From: an uncultured Clostridia bacterium
GTDB taxonomy: Bacteria; Bacillota; Dehalobacteriia; UBA4068
Length of the DNA: 39,943 bases
Assembly (NCBI GenBank): GCA_944390945.1
Contig: CALXRV010000031.1
Span: 1 to 39,943, forward strand
Direction of reading: 5' to 3'
A program made the translations under genes and the position numbers. This document shows, one piece after another, positions 22,720 to 31,183 of this stretch. Position 1 is the first letter of the stretch; the number at the start of each line of letters is the position of its first letter. A model generated the notes under the pieces. It had not been told where the DNA came from. It saw nothing but the letters and a program-made list of their open reading frames with translations, and ran no database searches.

Positions 22720-23874
22720 ATGAAACAAAACAATGTTCGCCTCTTCTTGCTGGGCGGCGCCGTGCTGCTCCTGCTCTTTGCCCTGTTGCTGCCTTCTGTC
22801 GGACCGGCGCCGGCGCTGCTGGGGGACACGGTCTCCCCATCTGCAGCTCTGCACCTTTCCGCAGCGTTGGTACATGGCGAGGCAGCGCAGCTGCGCCTGC
22901 ACGGCATACAGCCCGGCGTTACCTTCACCCTGTCCGGCAGCGATGCTGAACATGTCTACCACATCCGATTCCGCAACAGCCCTTTTGCCAACGGCGGCCT
23001 CTGTCTTTATCAACTGCCGGCAGCTGTCTATGCTGTCTATGCGGATGGCCGGCGGATAGATGCCAGCCTGCTGAACGACAGCCTGCCGCAGGGTTATACC
23101 TTGCCGCGAGACGGCCTGCGCAAGCACTGGCAGTTTCGTACAGATCGTCATGGCCTGCTTGAGCTGGTGATCCGCGATACGGAACATCTGCCGGCCGGCT
23201 ATTTCGATGTGGCGATCGATGCAGGACATGGCGGTGGGGATCTTGGCGCAGAGGCTGGCGGTGAACAGGAAGCCCAGCTTAACCTGGAAAATTCTCTGCT
23301 GCTGAAGTCCTATCTCGAAGCCTATGGCCTGCGCGTATTCCTGACGCGGGAGGACGCCGCGCTGCCGGGTGGCATGGCAGCAGAGGAAAACCCCTATCTG
23401 CCGAATGCGCGTATCGACCTGATCTACCGCAGCCATGCTTCCTACCTGATCTCCAATCACCTTAACGCAGGCAATGGCCAGCAGGCAGGCTTTCAGATCT
23501 ACAGCTCGGTGGCCTCAGATCTACGCTTTGCTACAGCGGTAGCGGATGCGCTGCTTGCTGCAGGCGCAGTGGCGAATGACAGCGGCAGCGGCCTGGTGGC
23601 GAGCGGGCTTTATCAACGCCATTCTGAAGAGCCGGGCGGCTATGGCCGCGATTATTACTTCATCCTGCGCGAAACCGGCGGCGCCGCACTTTCGCCCACG
23701 CTCTATCTTTACCATAACCCACAGATGGCAGATGCGATCCAACGCGGCCCGGAAGCGCTGCTGATGGAATATGCTTTTCTCGACAATGCTGCGGACCGCA
23801 ATGCCTGGTTGCAACAGCGCGAAACGCTGCTGCAGGCAACGGCAGCCGGCGCAGCCGCATACTGGCAGCTATAG
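22720..23874 (+). CDS. N-acetylmuramoyl-L-alanine amidase (Amidase_3)
   Basis: A 384-residue exported enzyme. An uncleaved or signal-anchor helix (7-27) is followed by a beta-rich domain (about 40-155) and the zinc amidase domain (162-384). Zinc ligands are H170 (AIDAGHGGGDLGA), E184 (EQEAQLNLE) and H247 (ISNHLNA, where SxHxNA is usual). The catalytic Glu lies in LLMEYAFLDN near the C-terminus. It cleaves the amide between MurNAc and the stem peptide. ATG 22720 is supported by GGAAGGAG; the upstream frame is not protein-like. A VanY-type carboxypeptidase follows 51 bp later, probably in one operon for wall turnover. Confidence 0.9.
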   Translation: MKQNNVRLFLLGGAVLLLLFALLLPSVGPAPALLGDTVSPSAALHLSAALVHGEAAQLRLHGIQPGVTFTLSGSDAEHVYHIRFRNSPFANGGLCLYQLPAAVYAVYADGRRIDASLLNDSLPQGYTLPRDGLRKHWQFRTDRHGLLELVIRDTEHLPAGYFDVAIDAGHGGGDLGAEAGGEQEAQLNLENSLLLKSYLEAYGLRVFLTREDAALPGGMAAEENPYLPNARIDLIYRSHASYLISNHLNAGNGQQAGFQIYSSVASDLRFATAVADALLAAGAVANDSGSGLVASGLYQRHSEEPGGYGRDYYFILRETGGAALSPTLYLYHNPQMADAIQRGPEALLMEYAFLDNAADRNAWLQQRETLLQATAAGAAAYWQL

Positions 23875-23925
23875 CACAACCCTGGGCTGCAACGGTATAA
23901 CGCAGCTCAACCCCGGAGGTTTTCC

Positions 23926-25554
23926 ATGCATTCTTCACCCTGCAAAACTTATCTTTTCCGTCTATTGCCGGCAATCTTCCTCGTCCCGCTTCTGCTGATG
24001 CTCTTTTCCGGTCCAGCCCTGGCGGCGGATGACAAGACACAGCTGCTGATCAACAAGACCTATCCGCTGGCTGCGGACGCCGTACCGGAGGATTTGGTCT
24101 ATCTCGACAGCTATATCAGCGCGGGCAGCGATGTGCGCATGACTGAGCAAGCTGCGCTCGCGCTGCAGGAAATGGTAGCGGCAGCACGCCAGGCTGGTGT
24201 ATACGGCATTTATGGCGCAAGCGGTTACCGCAGCTATGACCTGCAGAGCACGCTCTATGCCAACAAGACGGCCTACTACCGCGGCCTGGGCTATACCCAG
24301 GATGAGGCAAAACAGCTTGCCGCCACCGTGGTTGCGCCGCCCGGCATGAGCGAGCACCAGAGTGGCATGGCCATCGATATCACCACTGCGGAAAATGGGC
24401 ACAGCATGACGGAGAGCTTTGCCGATACGGAAGCCGGCCGCTGGTTGGCAGCCAACTGCTGGAAATACGGCTATATCCTGCGCTATCCGCAGGACAAAAC
24501 GGAGATCACCGGATATATCTACGAACCATGGCATTTTCGCTATGTCGGCAAACCCCATGCTGAATACATGATGCAGCATGGTCTGACGCTGGAAGAATAT
24601 TATCAGCAACTGCAGCGCGAAGGCGTACTGCTCTGCACCTCCTACGAACATACGGGTTATCAGATCTATTACAGCGCGCATGATATCAGCCCCACGCTGC
24701 CCGGCGTATGTGAAAGCGTTTCCCAGACAACGCCGTCCGGCAACAGCTATCTGATCACCATGCGTGCGGCAGAAGATACGCTTTATGACCTCTTCGGTCA
24801 TTGGAGCGAGCCGGAAGTGCGCGAACTGGTAGAGCTCGGCATCATCAACGGCTATCCGGACAATACCTTCCGGCCGGAAACCAATATCAACCGTGCGGAA
24901 CTGATCACGCTGGTGGCACGCACCTATCAACTGATCTTCCCCACCGCGCCGGCGGCAAAGGAAACCGCCGCGGAAGATGCAGCGGAAAGGGAAGCGGCGG
25001 CAGGGGAAATGATGGCGGAATCAACGCCAGACGCCACGGCGCAGGAAACGGAAAGCAGCGGCAGCGATGCGGCGGTAGATGAGCTGCCAGCAGAAGAAAC
25101 CTCTGCTCTCGTCTTCCAGGATGTGACCGCAAGCGATTACTTTTATGAATCCCTGATGCTGACCTGGCGCGCGGGCTTGCTGGCGGAAAGCCTGTATATC
25201 GAACAGGACGGCCAACTCTATTTTGATGCGCAACGCGCTGTTCTGCGGCGCGAGGTGGCGGAAAGTCTGGCGCCACTGTTTGCCGCGCTGAAGGAAGCGG
25301 AGCCTTCCGGCATCGAATTCAGCGACCTGACCGCAGAGAGCGATACGGTGCGCGCAGCCGCGCAACTGCTGGCGGATTACGGTATCATGAAAGGCGATGA
25401 TCTCGGCCGCTTTCTGCCCAACAGCTATCTCAAACGTGCAGAGCTCAGCGCAATGCTGATCCGGATCATCCACCATTACGAAGCGATGGATGGCGGAGCT
25501 GCCGTCGCTGCCGCAGGGACGACAGCAGGGGATGCGGCTGATGCAAACGAATAG
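23926..25554 (+). CDS. VanY-type D,D-carboxypeptidase (M15B) with SLH domains
   Basis: A 542-residue secreted protein. A signal peptide (about 1-33, ending ALA) precedes an M15B peptidase (about 40-235). SGYRS (99-103) is the substrate loop, zinc ligands are H144 and D151 in SEHQSGMAIDI and H203 in EPWHFRYVG, and the catalytic base is E200. The C-terminal half has three SLH-like domains (about 285-340, 393-450, 462-520), the first separated from the others by a low-complexity Ala/Glu/Thr linker (about 343-392). It trims the terminal D-Ala of muropeptide stems while attached to the wall. The start follows GGAGG. Unlike the zincin at 14948-18091, SLH domains are C-terminal here. Confidence 0.9.
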   Translation: MHSSPCKTYLFRLLPAIFLVPLLLMLFSGPALAADDKTQLLINKTYPLAADAVPEDLVYLDSYISAGSDVRMTEQAALALQEMVAAARQAGVYGIYGASGYRSYDLQSTLYANKTAYYRGLGYTQDEAKQLAATVVAPPGMSEHQSGMAIDITTAENGHSMTESFADTEAGRWLAANCWKYGYILRYPQDKTEITGYIYEPWHFRYVGKPHAEYMMQHGLTLEEYYQQLQREGVLLCTSYEHTGYQIYYSAHDISPTLPGVCESVSQTTPSGNSYLITMRAAEDTLYDLFGHWSEPEVRELVELGIINGYPDNTFRPETNINRAELITLVARTYQLIFPTAPAAKETAAEDAAEREAAAGEMMAESTPDATAQETESSGSDAAVDELPAEETSALVFQDVTASDYFYESLMLTWRAGLLAESLYIEQDGQLYFDAQRAVLRREVAESLAPLFAALKEAEPSGIEFSDLTAESDTVRAAAQLLADYGIMKGDDLGRFLPNSYLKRAELSAMLIRIIHHYEAMDGGAAVAAAGTTAGDAADANE

Positions 25555-25632
25555 CTTGTATCACGGCCCATCCACCTGATCGTCAGATACGGAGATTTGC
25601 CATCCCATACGATTTACTACACGTTGATAAAA

Positions 25633-25657
25633 GCGGGCTGCCTTTCCGTCAGCCCGC
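25633..25657 (+). promoter_or_regulatory. Hairpin in the leader of the YitT-type gene
   Basis: A perfect 8-bp GC stem GCGGGCTG (25633-25640) / CAGCCCGC (25650-25657) ends just before the ribosome binding site. There is no T tract, so a terminator for the VanY gene is less likely than an RNA structure or processing site. Confidence 0.4.
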
Positions 25658-25678
25658 CACAAGCAAAGGAGCGTTATC

Positions 25679-26377
25679 TTGTCCCGTCATTTCTCACTCA
25701 ACCGTATTTTACCAGGCGGCTTTTCCTGGAAGAGCTGCCTGCTTTCTCTGGCTGGCAGCGCCATCCTTGCCTTTGGGCTTTACCATGTCCATTCCTTCAG
25801 CAATGTAACGGAAGGCGGCGTACTCGGCCTAACCCTGCTCTTCCACCATTGGTTTGCGCTTTCGCCTGCCCTCTCCTCATTTATCCTTAATGCGCTCTGC
25901 TACTTGATCGGCTGGCGCGTGCTGGGGCGTGGTTTCCTTTTTTATTCTGCCATTGCCAGCCTGGGGTTCTCCCTTTTCTATGCCATTGTTGAATGCTTCC
26001 CCCCGCTCTGGCCACAGCTGGCGGAGCAGCCGCTGGCTGCGGCGGTAATCGGCGCGCTCTTCGTCGGTAGCGGCGCCGGCCTTTGCGTGCGCGTCGGCAG
26101 CGCACCCAGCGGCGACGACGCCCTATCGATGAGCATCTCCCGCCTGACCCGGATCAAAATACAATGGATCTACCTGATCAGCGACCTGATCGTACTCGCG
26201 CTTTCCGCGACCTATATCCCGGCGCAACGGTTGATCTATTCCCTGCTTACCGTTATTCTTTCCGGCCAGCTGATCGGCTGTATCCAGCGCTTTCGCTTTC
26301 ATCCTCCCCAATCAGCAGCCAACGGCGATGGCAGCCCAACAGCTGAAACTGCGGCGCAAAGCAAACGGAACAGATAA
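25679..26377 (+). CDS. YitT-family membrane protein
   Basis: A 232-residue membrane protein with five to six hydrophobic segments. FSNVTEGGVLGLTLLFHHWF (40-59) and GSGAGLCVRVGSAPSGDDAL are the conserved YitT loops. It lacks the cytoplasmic DUF2179 domain that many YitT proteins carry, ending instead in a short polar tail. It begins at TTG 25679, with AAAGGAG upstream; no ATG fits. Function of the family is unknown. Confidence 0.85.
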   Translation: MSRHFSLNRILPGGFSWKSCLLSLAGSAILAFGLYHVHSFSNVTEGGVLGLTLLFHHWFALSPALSSFILNALCYLIGWRVLGRGFLFYSAIASLGFSLFYAIVECFPPLWPQLAEQPLAAAVIGALFVGSGAGLCVRVGSAPSGDDALSMSISRLTRIKIQWIYLISDLIVLALSATYIPAQRLIYSLLTVILSGQLIGCIQRFRFHPPQSAANGDGSPTAETAAQSKRNR

Positions 26378-26392
26378 AGCTAACCCGGAAAC

Positions 26393-26424
26393 AAAAAGCG
26401 GCGTGAATCTGCACGCCGCTTTTT
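26393..26424. terminator. Bidirectional terminator
   Basis: A perfect 13-bp stem AAAAAGCGGCGTG (26393-26405) / CACGCCGCTTTTT (26412-26424) lies between the YitT-type gene and the convergent LytM-type gene. It gives a T tract on both strands. Confidence 0.92.
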
Positions 26425-26582
26425 TGTCTCTCTTATGCTTTGCCGCCATTTTCCTCCGGCAGCTGCTGTGCGCCTTAGTCCAGCGTGGATCCGAGGCCGG
26501 GCAGATCTTCTCCAGATGCTTTCGGCAGCCACATTCCGGCTCCGGCCAAGCTGGCCGATCATGGTACTGCACGGCAGGCATC

Positions 26583-27266
26583 TCACTGGAACAGATAATC
26601 GAGCGGGTCGACCTCCTGATCATCCAAGAGCAGCGAAAACGTCAATTCGCCGCTCGCCGTTACGCCGATCACATCGCCAATGGCGATGCGGTCGCCAGCT
26701 GCGACAGATATCTCGCTCAACCCTTGATAGATACTGGTAAAGCCGCCGCTGTGCAGCAGTTCGACGATGAAGCCGTCTTCGCTTTCGCCCAGATAGCCAA
26801 CTTCCGCCTCTGCCGCCGCTTTTACGTCCTGTCCGGCCGCACCCTGAATCAAGATGCCCTGTTGTGTGGAAAAGCCGCTCGCCGCCACCGCCAGATCCGT
26901 GACGACCACGCCGGAAGCCGGTGCGGTGAACTGCGGCGTGGCGTCGCTTTCCACCAATGATGGCGCCGTTTCTTCCGCCGTACCCTCCGCTGCAGCCGAA
27001 TCCCCGTCCGTTGCGCTTGCCGCATCCTCTGCTGCCGGCGTTGCCGCAGCGTTGCGAAATTCCACCCAACTGCTCTCTGCGCTGACCGCTGTGCCCAGGA
27101 CATAACGCGCGCCGTCGCCCAGCCGGTTTTCTGCCGTAATGCCGGCGACCACGGCCAAGAAAAATACGGCGGCCAGCAGCGTCTGATACAGCAGCCGGCG
27201 GCCCACCTTCTTGCGTTTCGGCGCTTCCGCCGCCTGATAGCGCCCATAATCTTTCAGGCTGCCCAT
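26583..27266 (-). CDS. Membrane-anchored protein with degenerate LytM/M23 domain (SpoIIQ-like)
   Basis: A 227-residue protein. A cytoplasmic N-terminus (1-24), one membrane helix (about 25-44), an Ala/Glu/Thr-rich linker (about 70-112) and a C-terminal M23-type beta fold (115-227). The fold markers V-K-A-A-A-E-A-E-V-G-Y, ELLHSGGFTSIYQGLSEI, GDRIAIGDVIG and VDPLDYL are all in order. Every zinc or catalytic position has been lost: STQQGILI replaces the first His and Asp, YQGL replaces YAHL, and LTFS replaces LHFE. It is therefore a non-catalytic LytM domain, as in SpoIIQ of Bacillus. Whether it has a sporulation role here is open. AAGGGGG precedes the ATG. Confidence 0.75.
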   Translation of the reverse strand: MGSLKDYGRYQAAEAPKRKKVGRRLLYQTLLAAVFFLAVVAGITAENRLGDGARYVLGTAVSAESSWVEFRNAAATPAAEDAASATDGDSAAAEGTAEETAPSLVESDATPQFTAPASGVVVTDLAVAASGFSTQQGILIQGAAGQDVKAAAEAEVGYLGESEDGFIVELLHSGGFTSIYQGLSEISVAAGDRIAIGDVIGVTASGELTFSLLLDDQEVDPLDYLFQ

Positions 27267-27383
27267 ATCAATAGATACCCCCTTTACCAGGTATATCTAT
27301 TTATATGCGGCAGCCTGTCTATTCATGCCAGGTTTATCCGTGCCGAAAAAAGAAAGCGCGATATCCGGTCAGTTACCCGCCGT

Positions 27384-28373
27384 TCAGCCGATTGTAGCCA
27401 CCAGCACAGCCTTGATCGTATGCAGCCGGTTTTCCGCTTCGTCAAACACCTTGCTGCAGCGGCTGCAGAATACTTCATCCGTTACCTCGCGGATATCATA
27501 TCCCAGCTCCATCTGCTGTCTGGCCATCGTTGTTTCGAAATCGTGGAAACTGGGTAAGCAGTGCAGGAAAATCACATCCGGATTCTCTGTCTTCGCCAGC
27601 AATGCCGCATCGACGCGATATGGCGTCAGCAGGCGCACGCGCTCCGGGATCTGATCTTCTTCGCCCATGGAGGCCCAAATATCCGTATAGATCACATCCG
27701 CACCTTTCAGACAGGATGCATCCGAGCTGATTTCGATCGTCGCTCCGGTCTCCGCCGCCGCAGCGCGCGCGCGCGCCAACACCTTTGCGTCTACCGTCAG
27801 CGCATCCGGGCCATAGCCGACATAATGCATACCCAGCTTGGCGCAGATATACATCAGACAATAAGCGACATTGTTGCGCACATCGCCGCAGAATACCAGC
27901 TTCACCTGGTTCAATGGTTTTGCGACATGCTCTTCGATCGTCATGACATCCGCCAGCGCCTGCGTAGGATGATCGACATCCGTCAGGCCGTTCCAAACCG
28001 GCACACCGGAATAGCGAGCCAGATCCTCGACCACAGCCTGTTCAAAACCGCGGTATTCGATACCGTCATAAAAGCGGCCCAACACCTTTGCCGTATCCCG
28101 CAGCGATTCCTTCTTTCCCATCTGCGAGCTGCCGCTGTCCAGGAAGGTGACCTGCGCGCCTTCGTCATATGCCGCCACTTCGAATGCGCAGCGCGTACGC
28201 GTGGAGGTTTTCTGGAACAACAGAACGATATTTTTCCCCCGCAGCATTTCACCGCGGATACCGGCGCGCTTTTTCGCCTTCAAGTCATGCGCCAGATCAA
28301 GCAGGTAGCGTACCTCTTCCGGCGTGAAATCCATGATCGTAAGAAAGCTTCTGCCCTTCAGGTTCACAGCCAT
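27384..28373 (-). CDS. argF: Ornithine carbamoyltransferase
   Basis: A 329-residue enzyme of normal length. Carbamoyl-phosphate site STRTR (57-61), HPTQ (135-138), ornithine-side DIWASMGEE (231-239) and the catalytic Cys loop HCLP (271-274). It converts ornithine and carbamoyl phosphate to citrulline. No arginine biosynthesis or deiminase gene is adjacent, so anabolic argF and catabolic arcB cannot be separated from context. AAGGGG precedes the ATG. It stands alone with a consensus promoter. Confidence 0.95.
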   Translation of the reverse strand: MAVNLKGRSFLTIMDFTPEEVRYLLDLAHDLKAKKRAGIRGEMLRGKNIVLLFQKTSTRTRCAFEVAAYDEGAQVTFLDSGSSQMGKKESLRDTAKVLGRFYDGIEYRGFEQAVVEDLARYSGVPVWNGLTDVDHPTQALADVMTIEEHVAKPLNQVKLVFCGDVRNNVAYCLMYICAKLGMHYVGYGPDALTVDAKVLARARAAAAETGATIEISSDASCLKGADVIYTDIWASMGEEDQIPERVRLLTPYRVDAALLAKTENPDVIFLHCLPSFHDFETTMARQQMELGYDIREVTDEVFCSRCSKVFDEAENRLHTIKAVLVATIG

Positions 28374-28412
28374 TTTTCTATCCCCTTTGCGATTTCTTTC
28401 AATGGATAACCT

Positions 28413-28441
28413 ATTTTACTATAGCAAGGCCCGCCATGCAA
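28413..28441 (-). promoter_or_regulatory. Sigma-A promoter of the ornithine carbamoyltransferase gene
   Basis: On the reverse strand TTGCAT (28436-28441) and TAAAAT (28413-28418) are 17 bp apart, 40 bases before the start. Confidence 0.75.
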
Positions 28442-28500
28442 GTGGCGAACGCCGTTTTGGCGGGAAAAGCATACCCTTGGTAGCAAAAGCGGCTGTTTTC

Positions 28501-28509
28501 TGTTATAAT
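28501..28509 (+). promoter_or_regulatory. Extended -10 promoter of the iminopeptidase gene
   Basis: TGTTATAAT is a TGn-extended consensus -10, about 50 bases before the start codon; the -35 is weak. Confidence 0.6.
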
Positions 28510-28561
28510 CAGAGTAAACCTGCGCCACCAGGCGCAAATCCGGACAAAAGGAGCATGCAAG

Positions 28562-29449
28562 ATGAAGATTACCGAAGGCTATATGCCCTATCTTGGCTAT
28601 CGCACCTATTACCGCATCGTGGGCGAATGCGCGCCCGGCAAGCGACCGCTGTTGCTGCTGCATGGCGGTCCTGGTTCCACGCATAACTATTTTGAAGTAC
28701 TGGACGTGCTGGCAGAGGATGGGCGCGCCATCATCAGCTATGACCAGCTTGGTTGCGGCAATTCTGCCGTTCCCTCTTGCCCTTCGCTATGGGTGGCCCG
28801 CACCTGGTTGGATGAGCTGGCGGAGCTGCGCAAACATCTCGGTCTCAGCGAAGTTCATCTGCTGGGGCAATCCTGGGGCGGTATGCTCGCCATTCAGTAT
28901 ATGTGCGATGAAGCGCCGCAGGGCGTGCGCAGCCTGATCCTCTCCTCTACCCTCGCTTCCGCTTCGCTCTGGGAGCAGGAAGGGAGAAGGCGGCTGACCT
29001 ATCTGCCGCAGCAGATGCAACAGGCGATCGCCGCAGCAGAGGCAAACGGCGATTACAGCAGTGCGGCCTATCAGGAAGCAGAGGACGAATACATGCGGCG
29101 GCACTGCTTCGCCATGCCGCTGGAAGAACAGCCGGAATGCGTGCGCAGGCCTGCGGTCAAAGGCCGTGAATCCTATGTCACCGCCTGGGGACCAAACGAA
29201 TTCAGCCCTACCGGTACTCTGGCTGGCTGGGAATATGGCGATAAGCTGCCGCAAATCAAAGTGCCGACGATGATCTTCTCCGGTACGCGTGACCTGAGCT
29301 CGCCGCTGGTTGCCAAATCGATGTACGATGCGATCCCCAATGCGCGCTGGGAGCTGTTCGCCTACAGCCGGCATATGCCTTTTGTCGAGGAAGCGGAAAA
29401 ATACCGCAAACTGCTCTCTGCCTGGCTGGAAGAACAGGATGCGAAATAA
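28562..29449 (+). CDS. Proline iminopeptidase-type alpha/beta hydrolase
   Basis: A 295-residue serine hydrolase. The oxyanion motif is HGGPG (34-38) and the nucleophile S104 lies in LLGQSWGGM. The acid is the Asp of SGTRDLSSP and the His is in YSRHMPFVEE. The combination HGGPG plus GQSWGG is characteristic of prolyl iminopeptidases (S33), which remove N-terminal proline from peptides in the cytoplasm; related amino-acid amidases share it. AAAAGGAG precedes the ATG. Confidence 0.88.
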   Translation: MKITEGYMPYLGYRTYYRIVGECAPGKRPLLLLHGGPGSTHNYFEVLDVLAEDGRAIISYDQLGCGNSAVPSCPSLWVARTWLDELAELRKHLGLSEVHLLGQSWGGMLAIQYMCDEAPQGVRSLILSSTLASASLWEQEGRRRLTYLPQQMQQAIAAAEANGDYSSAAYQEAEDEYMRRHCFAMPLEEQPECVRRPAVKGRESYVTAWGPNEFSPTGTLAGWEYGDKLPQIKVPTMIFSGTRDLSSPLVAKSMYDAIPNARWELFAYSRHMPFVEEAEKYRKLLSAWLEEQDAK

Positions 29450-29559
29450 CCCGCTTGCGCCGGCAGCATAAGCGAGATAAGCGAGAATGCAGAACCCATG
29501 CGCAGCAGCGGCACCATCTGCAGTAGACAGGCATATGTATATTGCAGGAGGTGAAGAAA

Positions 29560-30273
29560 ATGGATGCAAGAGAAAGCATGGTCAGCATCGCTGCCACGCA
29601 GATTGGTTATCGGGAAGGGGAAAACAACAATAACCAATACGGCGTCTGGTACGGTGCAAACCATCAGCCCTGGTGTGCAATGTTCATCAGCTGGTGCGCT
29701 GCGCGCGCCGGCCTGCTGGGCGCGGATAACCACAGCGGCATCATCCCGCGTACAGCTTGGGTTCCGGATTATTATGCCTATTTCAGCAGCCTAGGACGGT
29801 ATCAACCGCGGGATGCCTATCAACCGCAGGCAGGGGATATCATCCTCTTCGGCAGTTATGCACATGCTGGCATCGTGGAAAGCTGCGACGGTCAGCGCGT
29901 GGTCACGATCGAGGGCAACACGTCAGCGAACGGCAACAGCAGCAATGGCGACGGCGTCTATCGCCGCCGGCGCAACCTGACCGATAGCTGGATCCGCGGT
30001 TACGGCCTGCCGGATTACGCAGCAGCAACAGCAGCGGCCGGCCCAGGTGAACTGATTGTGGAAGCAGACGGCGAACCGGTTGCGGTCAGCGCCGTAAATC
30101 TGGATGGTGAAAACTATGTGCGCCTGCGCGATTTTGCAAAGTTGGCGCCGGTGACCATAGGATATGATGCAGAACGCCGTATGCCGCTGGTGAATACGCT
30201 GCCCTGTGCGGCAGGGCAGGAAGCGATACGCAACTGGCTGCAGGAGCAGCTCAATGCGCTTGATGCCGGATGA
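29560..30273 (+). CDS. CHAP-domain protein with a C-terminal stalk-like domain
   Basis: A 237-residue protein. The CHAP (Cys/His amidase-peptidase) domain spans about 1-155, with catalytic C39 in QPWCAMFISWCA, H102 in AHAGIVE and the polar E118-G-N120. The C-terminal part (about 165-215, AVNLDGENYVRLRDFAKLAPVTIGYD) resembles the copper-amine-oxidase N-terminal stalk repeat found in Bacillota surface proteins. No signal peptide is visible, which is unusual for a wall hydrolase and suggests holin-like or non-classical release, or a phage-derived endolysin. The start ATG 29560 has AGGAGG at 29546-29551. Confidence 0.85.
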   Translation: MDARESMVSIAATQIGYREGENNNNQYGVWYGANHQPWCAMFISWCAARAGLLGADNHSGIIPRTAWVPDYYAYFSSLGRYQPRDAYQPQAGDIILFGSYAHAGIVESCDGQRVVTIEGNTSANGNSSNGDGVYRRRRNLTDSWIRGYGLPDYAAATAAAGPGELIVEADGEPVAVSAVNLDGENYVRLRDFAKLAPVTIGYDAERRMPLVNTLPCAAGQEAIRNWLQEQLNALDAG

Positions 30274-30313
30274 AACATCCGGAGGAAACGGCTAGAGGCA
30301 ACGGCTGAATAAA

Positions 30314-30357
30314 CCGGCTGGATAAACCGGCGGCCTTTTTCGGCCGCCGGCAGCCGG
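30314..30357 (+). terminator. Long bulged hairpin after the CHAP gene
   Basis: An inner 9-bp stem CCGGCGGCC (30327-30335) / GGCCGCCGG (30342-30350) is enclosed by an outer 7-bp stem CCGGCTG (30314-30320) / CAGCCGG (30351-30357), with a one-sided GATAAA bulge. No T tract follows, so termination is uncertain. Confidence 0.55.
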
Positions 30358-30404
30358 ATCATCTGTCATCCTGTAGGACATGCCTGACAGGAAAAGGAGT
30401 CAAT

Positions 30405-31142
30405 ATGCAGATCAAAGCGATTTTTTTCGATCTGGACGGTACGCTGCTACCGATGGATCAGGAAGTATTTACCAAAGGATATTTCCGCTTATTGGCCGGA
30501 AAGCTGGCGCCATACGGCTATCAACCGCAACCGTTGATCGACGCAATCTGGAGCGGCACGGCGGCGATGGTGAAAAATGATGGCAGCCGCCGTAACGAAG
30601 AGGCATTCTGGCAGAAATTTTACAGCATCTTTGGTGAAAAATCCCTGCAGGACAAGCCCTTATTTGAAGAGTTTTACCGCTGTGAATTTCGGCAGGCGCA
30701 ATCCTTCTGCGGTTATACGCCGCAGGCTGCGACTGTCGTACAGTTGGCAAAAGAGCTTGGGTTCCGTACCGTGCTGGCCACCAATCCGATCTTTCCGCGC
30801 GATGCAACGGAGATCCGCCTTGGTTGGGCGGGATTGTCGCCGGCAGATTTTGAATGGATCACCACCTATGAGAATACATCTTATTGCAAACCAAACCCGC
30901 TTTATTTCCGCACGCTGGCGGAACAGCTTGGACTGCAGCCGCAGGAATGTCTGATGGTCGGCAACGATGCGGCGGAAGATCTCGCGGCAATACAAGCCGG
31001 TATGCAGGTATTTTTGATTCTTGACTGCTTGATCGACCGTACGCATGCAGATCTTTCCACCTGTCTGACCGGCAGCTTTCCGCAGTTAGCCGATCATCTT
31101 CGGCAGCTGGCCCGCCAAAATGCAGGGGAGAAGAACATCTAA
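30405..31142 (+). CDS. HAD-superfamily hydrolase
   Basis: A 245-residue HAD phosphatase. Motif I is FFDLDGTLLP (D9, D11), motif II VLATNP, motif III the lysine in SYCKPNPLYF, and motif IV MVGNDAAEDLAA. The helical cap lies at about 20-95. AAAAGGAG precedes the ATG. It is followed by radA 41 bp downstream, so it may be co-transcribed. Substrate unknown. Confidence 0.85.
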   Translation: MQIKAIFFDLDGTLLPMDQEVFTKGYFRLLAGKLAPYGYQPQPLIDAIWSGTAAMVKNDGSRRNEEAFWQKFYSIFGEKSLQDKPLFEEFYRCEFRQAQSFCGYTPQAATVVQLAKELGFRTVLATNPIFPRDATEIRLGWAGLSPADFEWITTYENTSYCKPNPLYFRTLAEQLGLQPQECLMVGNDAAEDLAAIQAGMQVFLILDCLIDRTHADLSTCLTGSFPQLADHLRQLARQNAGEKNI

Positions 31143-31183
31143 CGTTTAGCCAGCATAGCGGGCAGAAAAGGGGGCGGCCGCTC

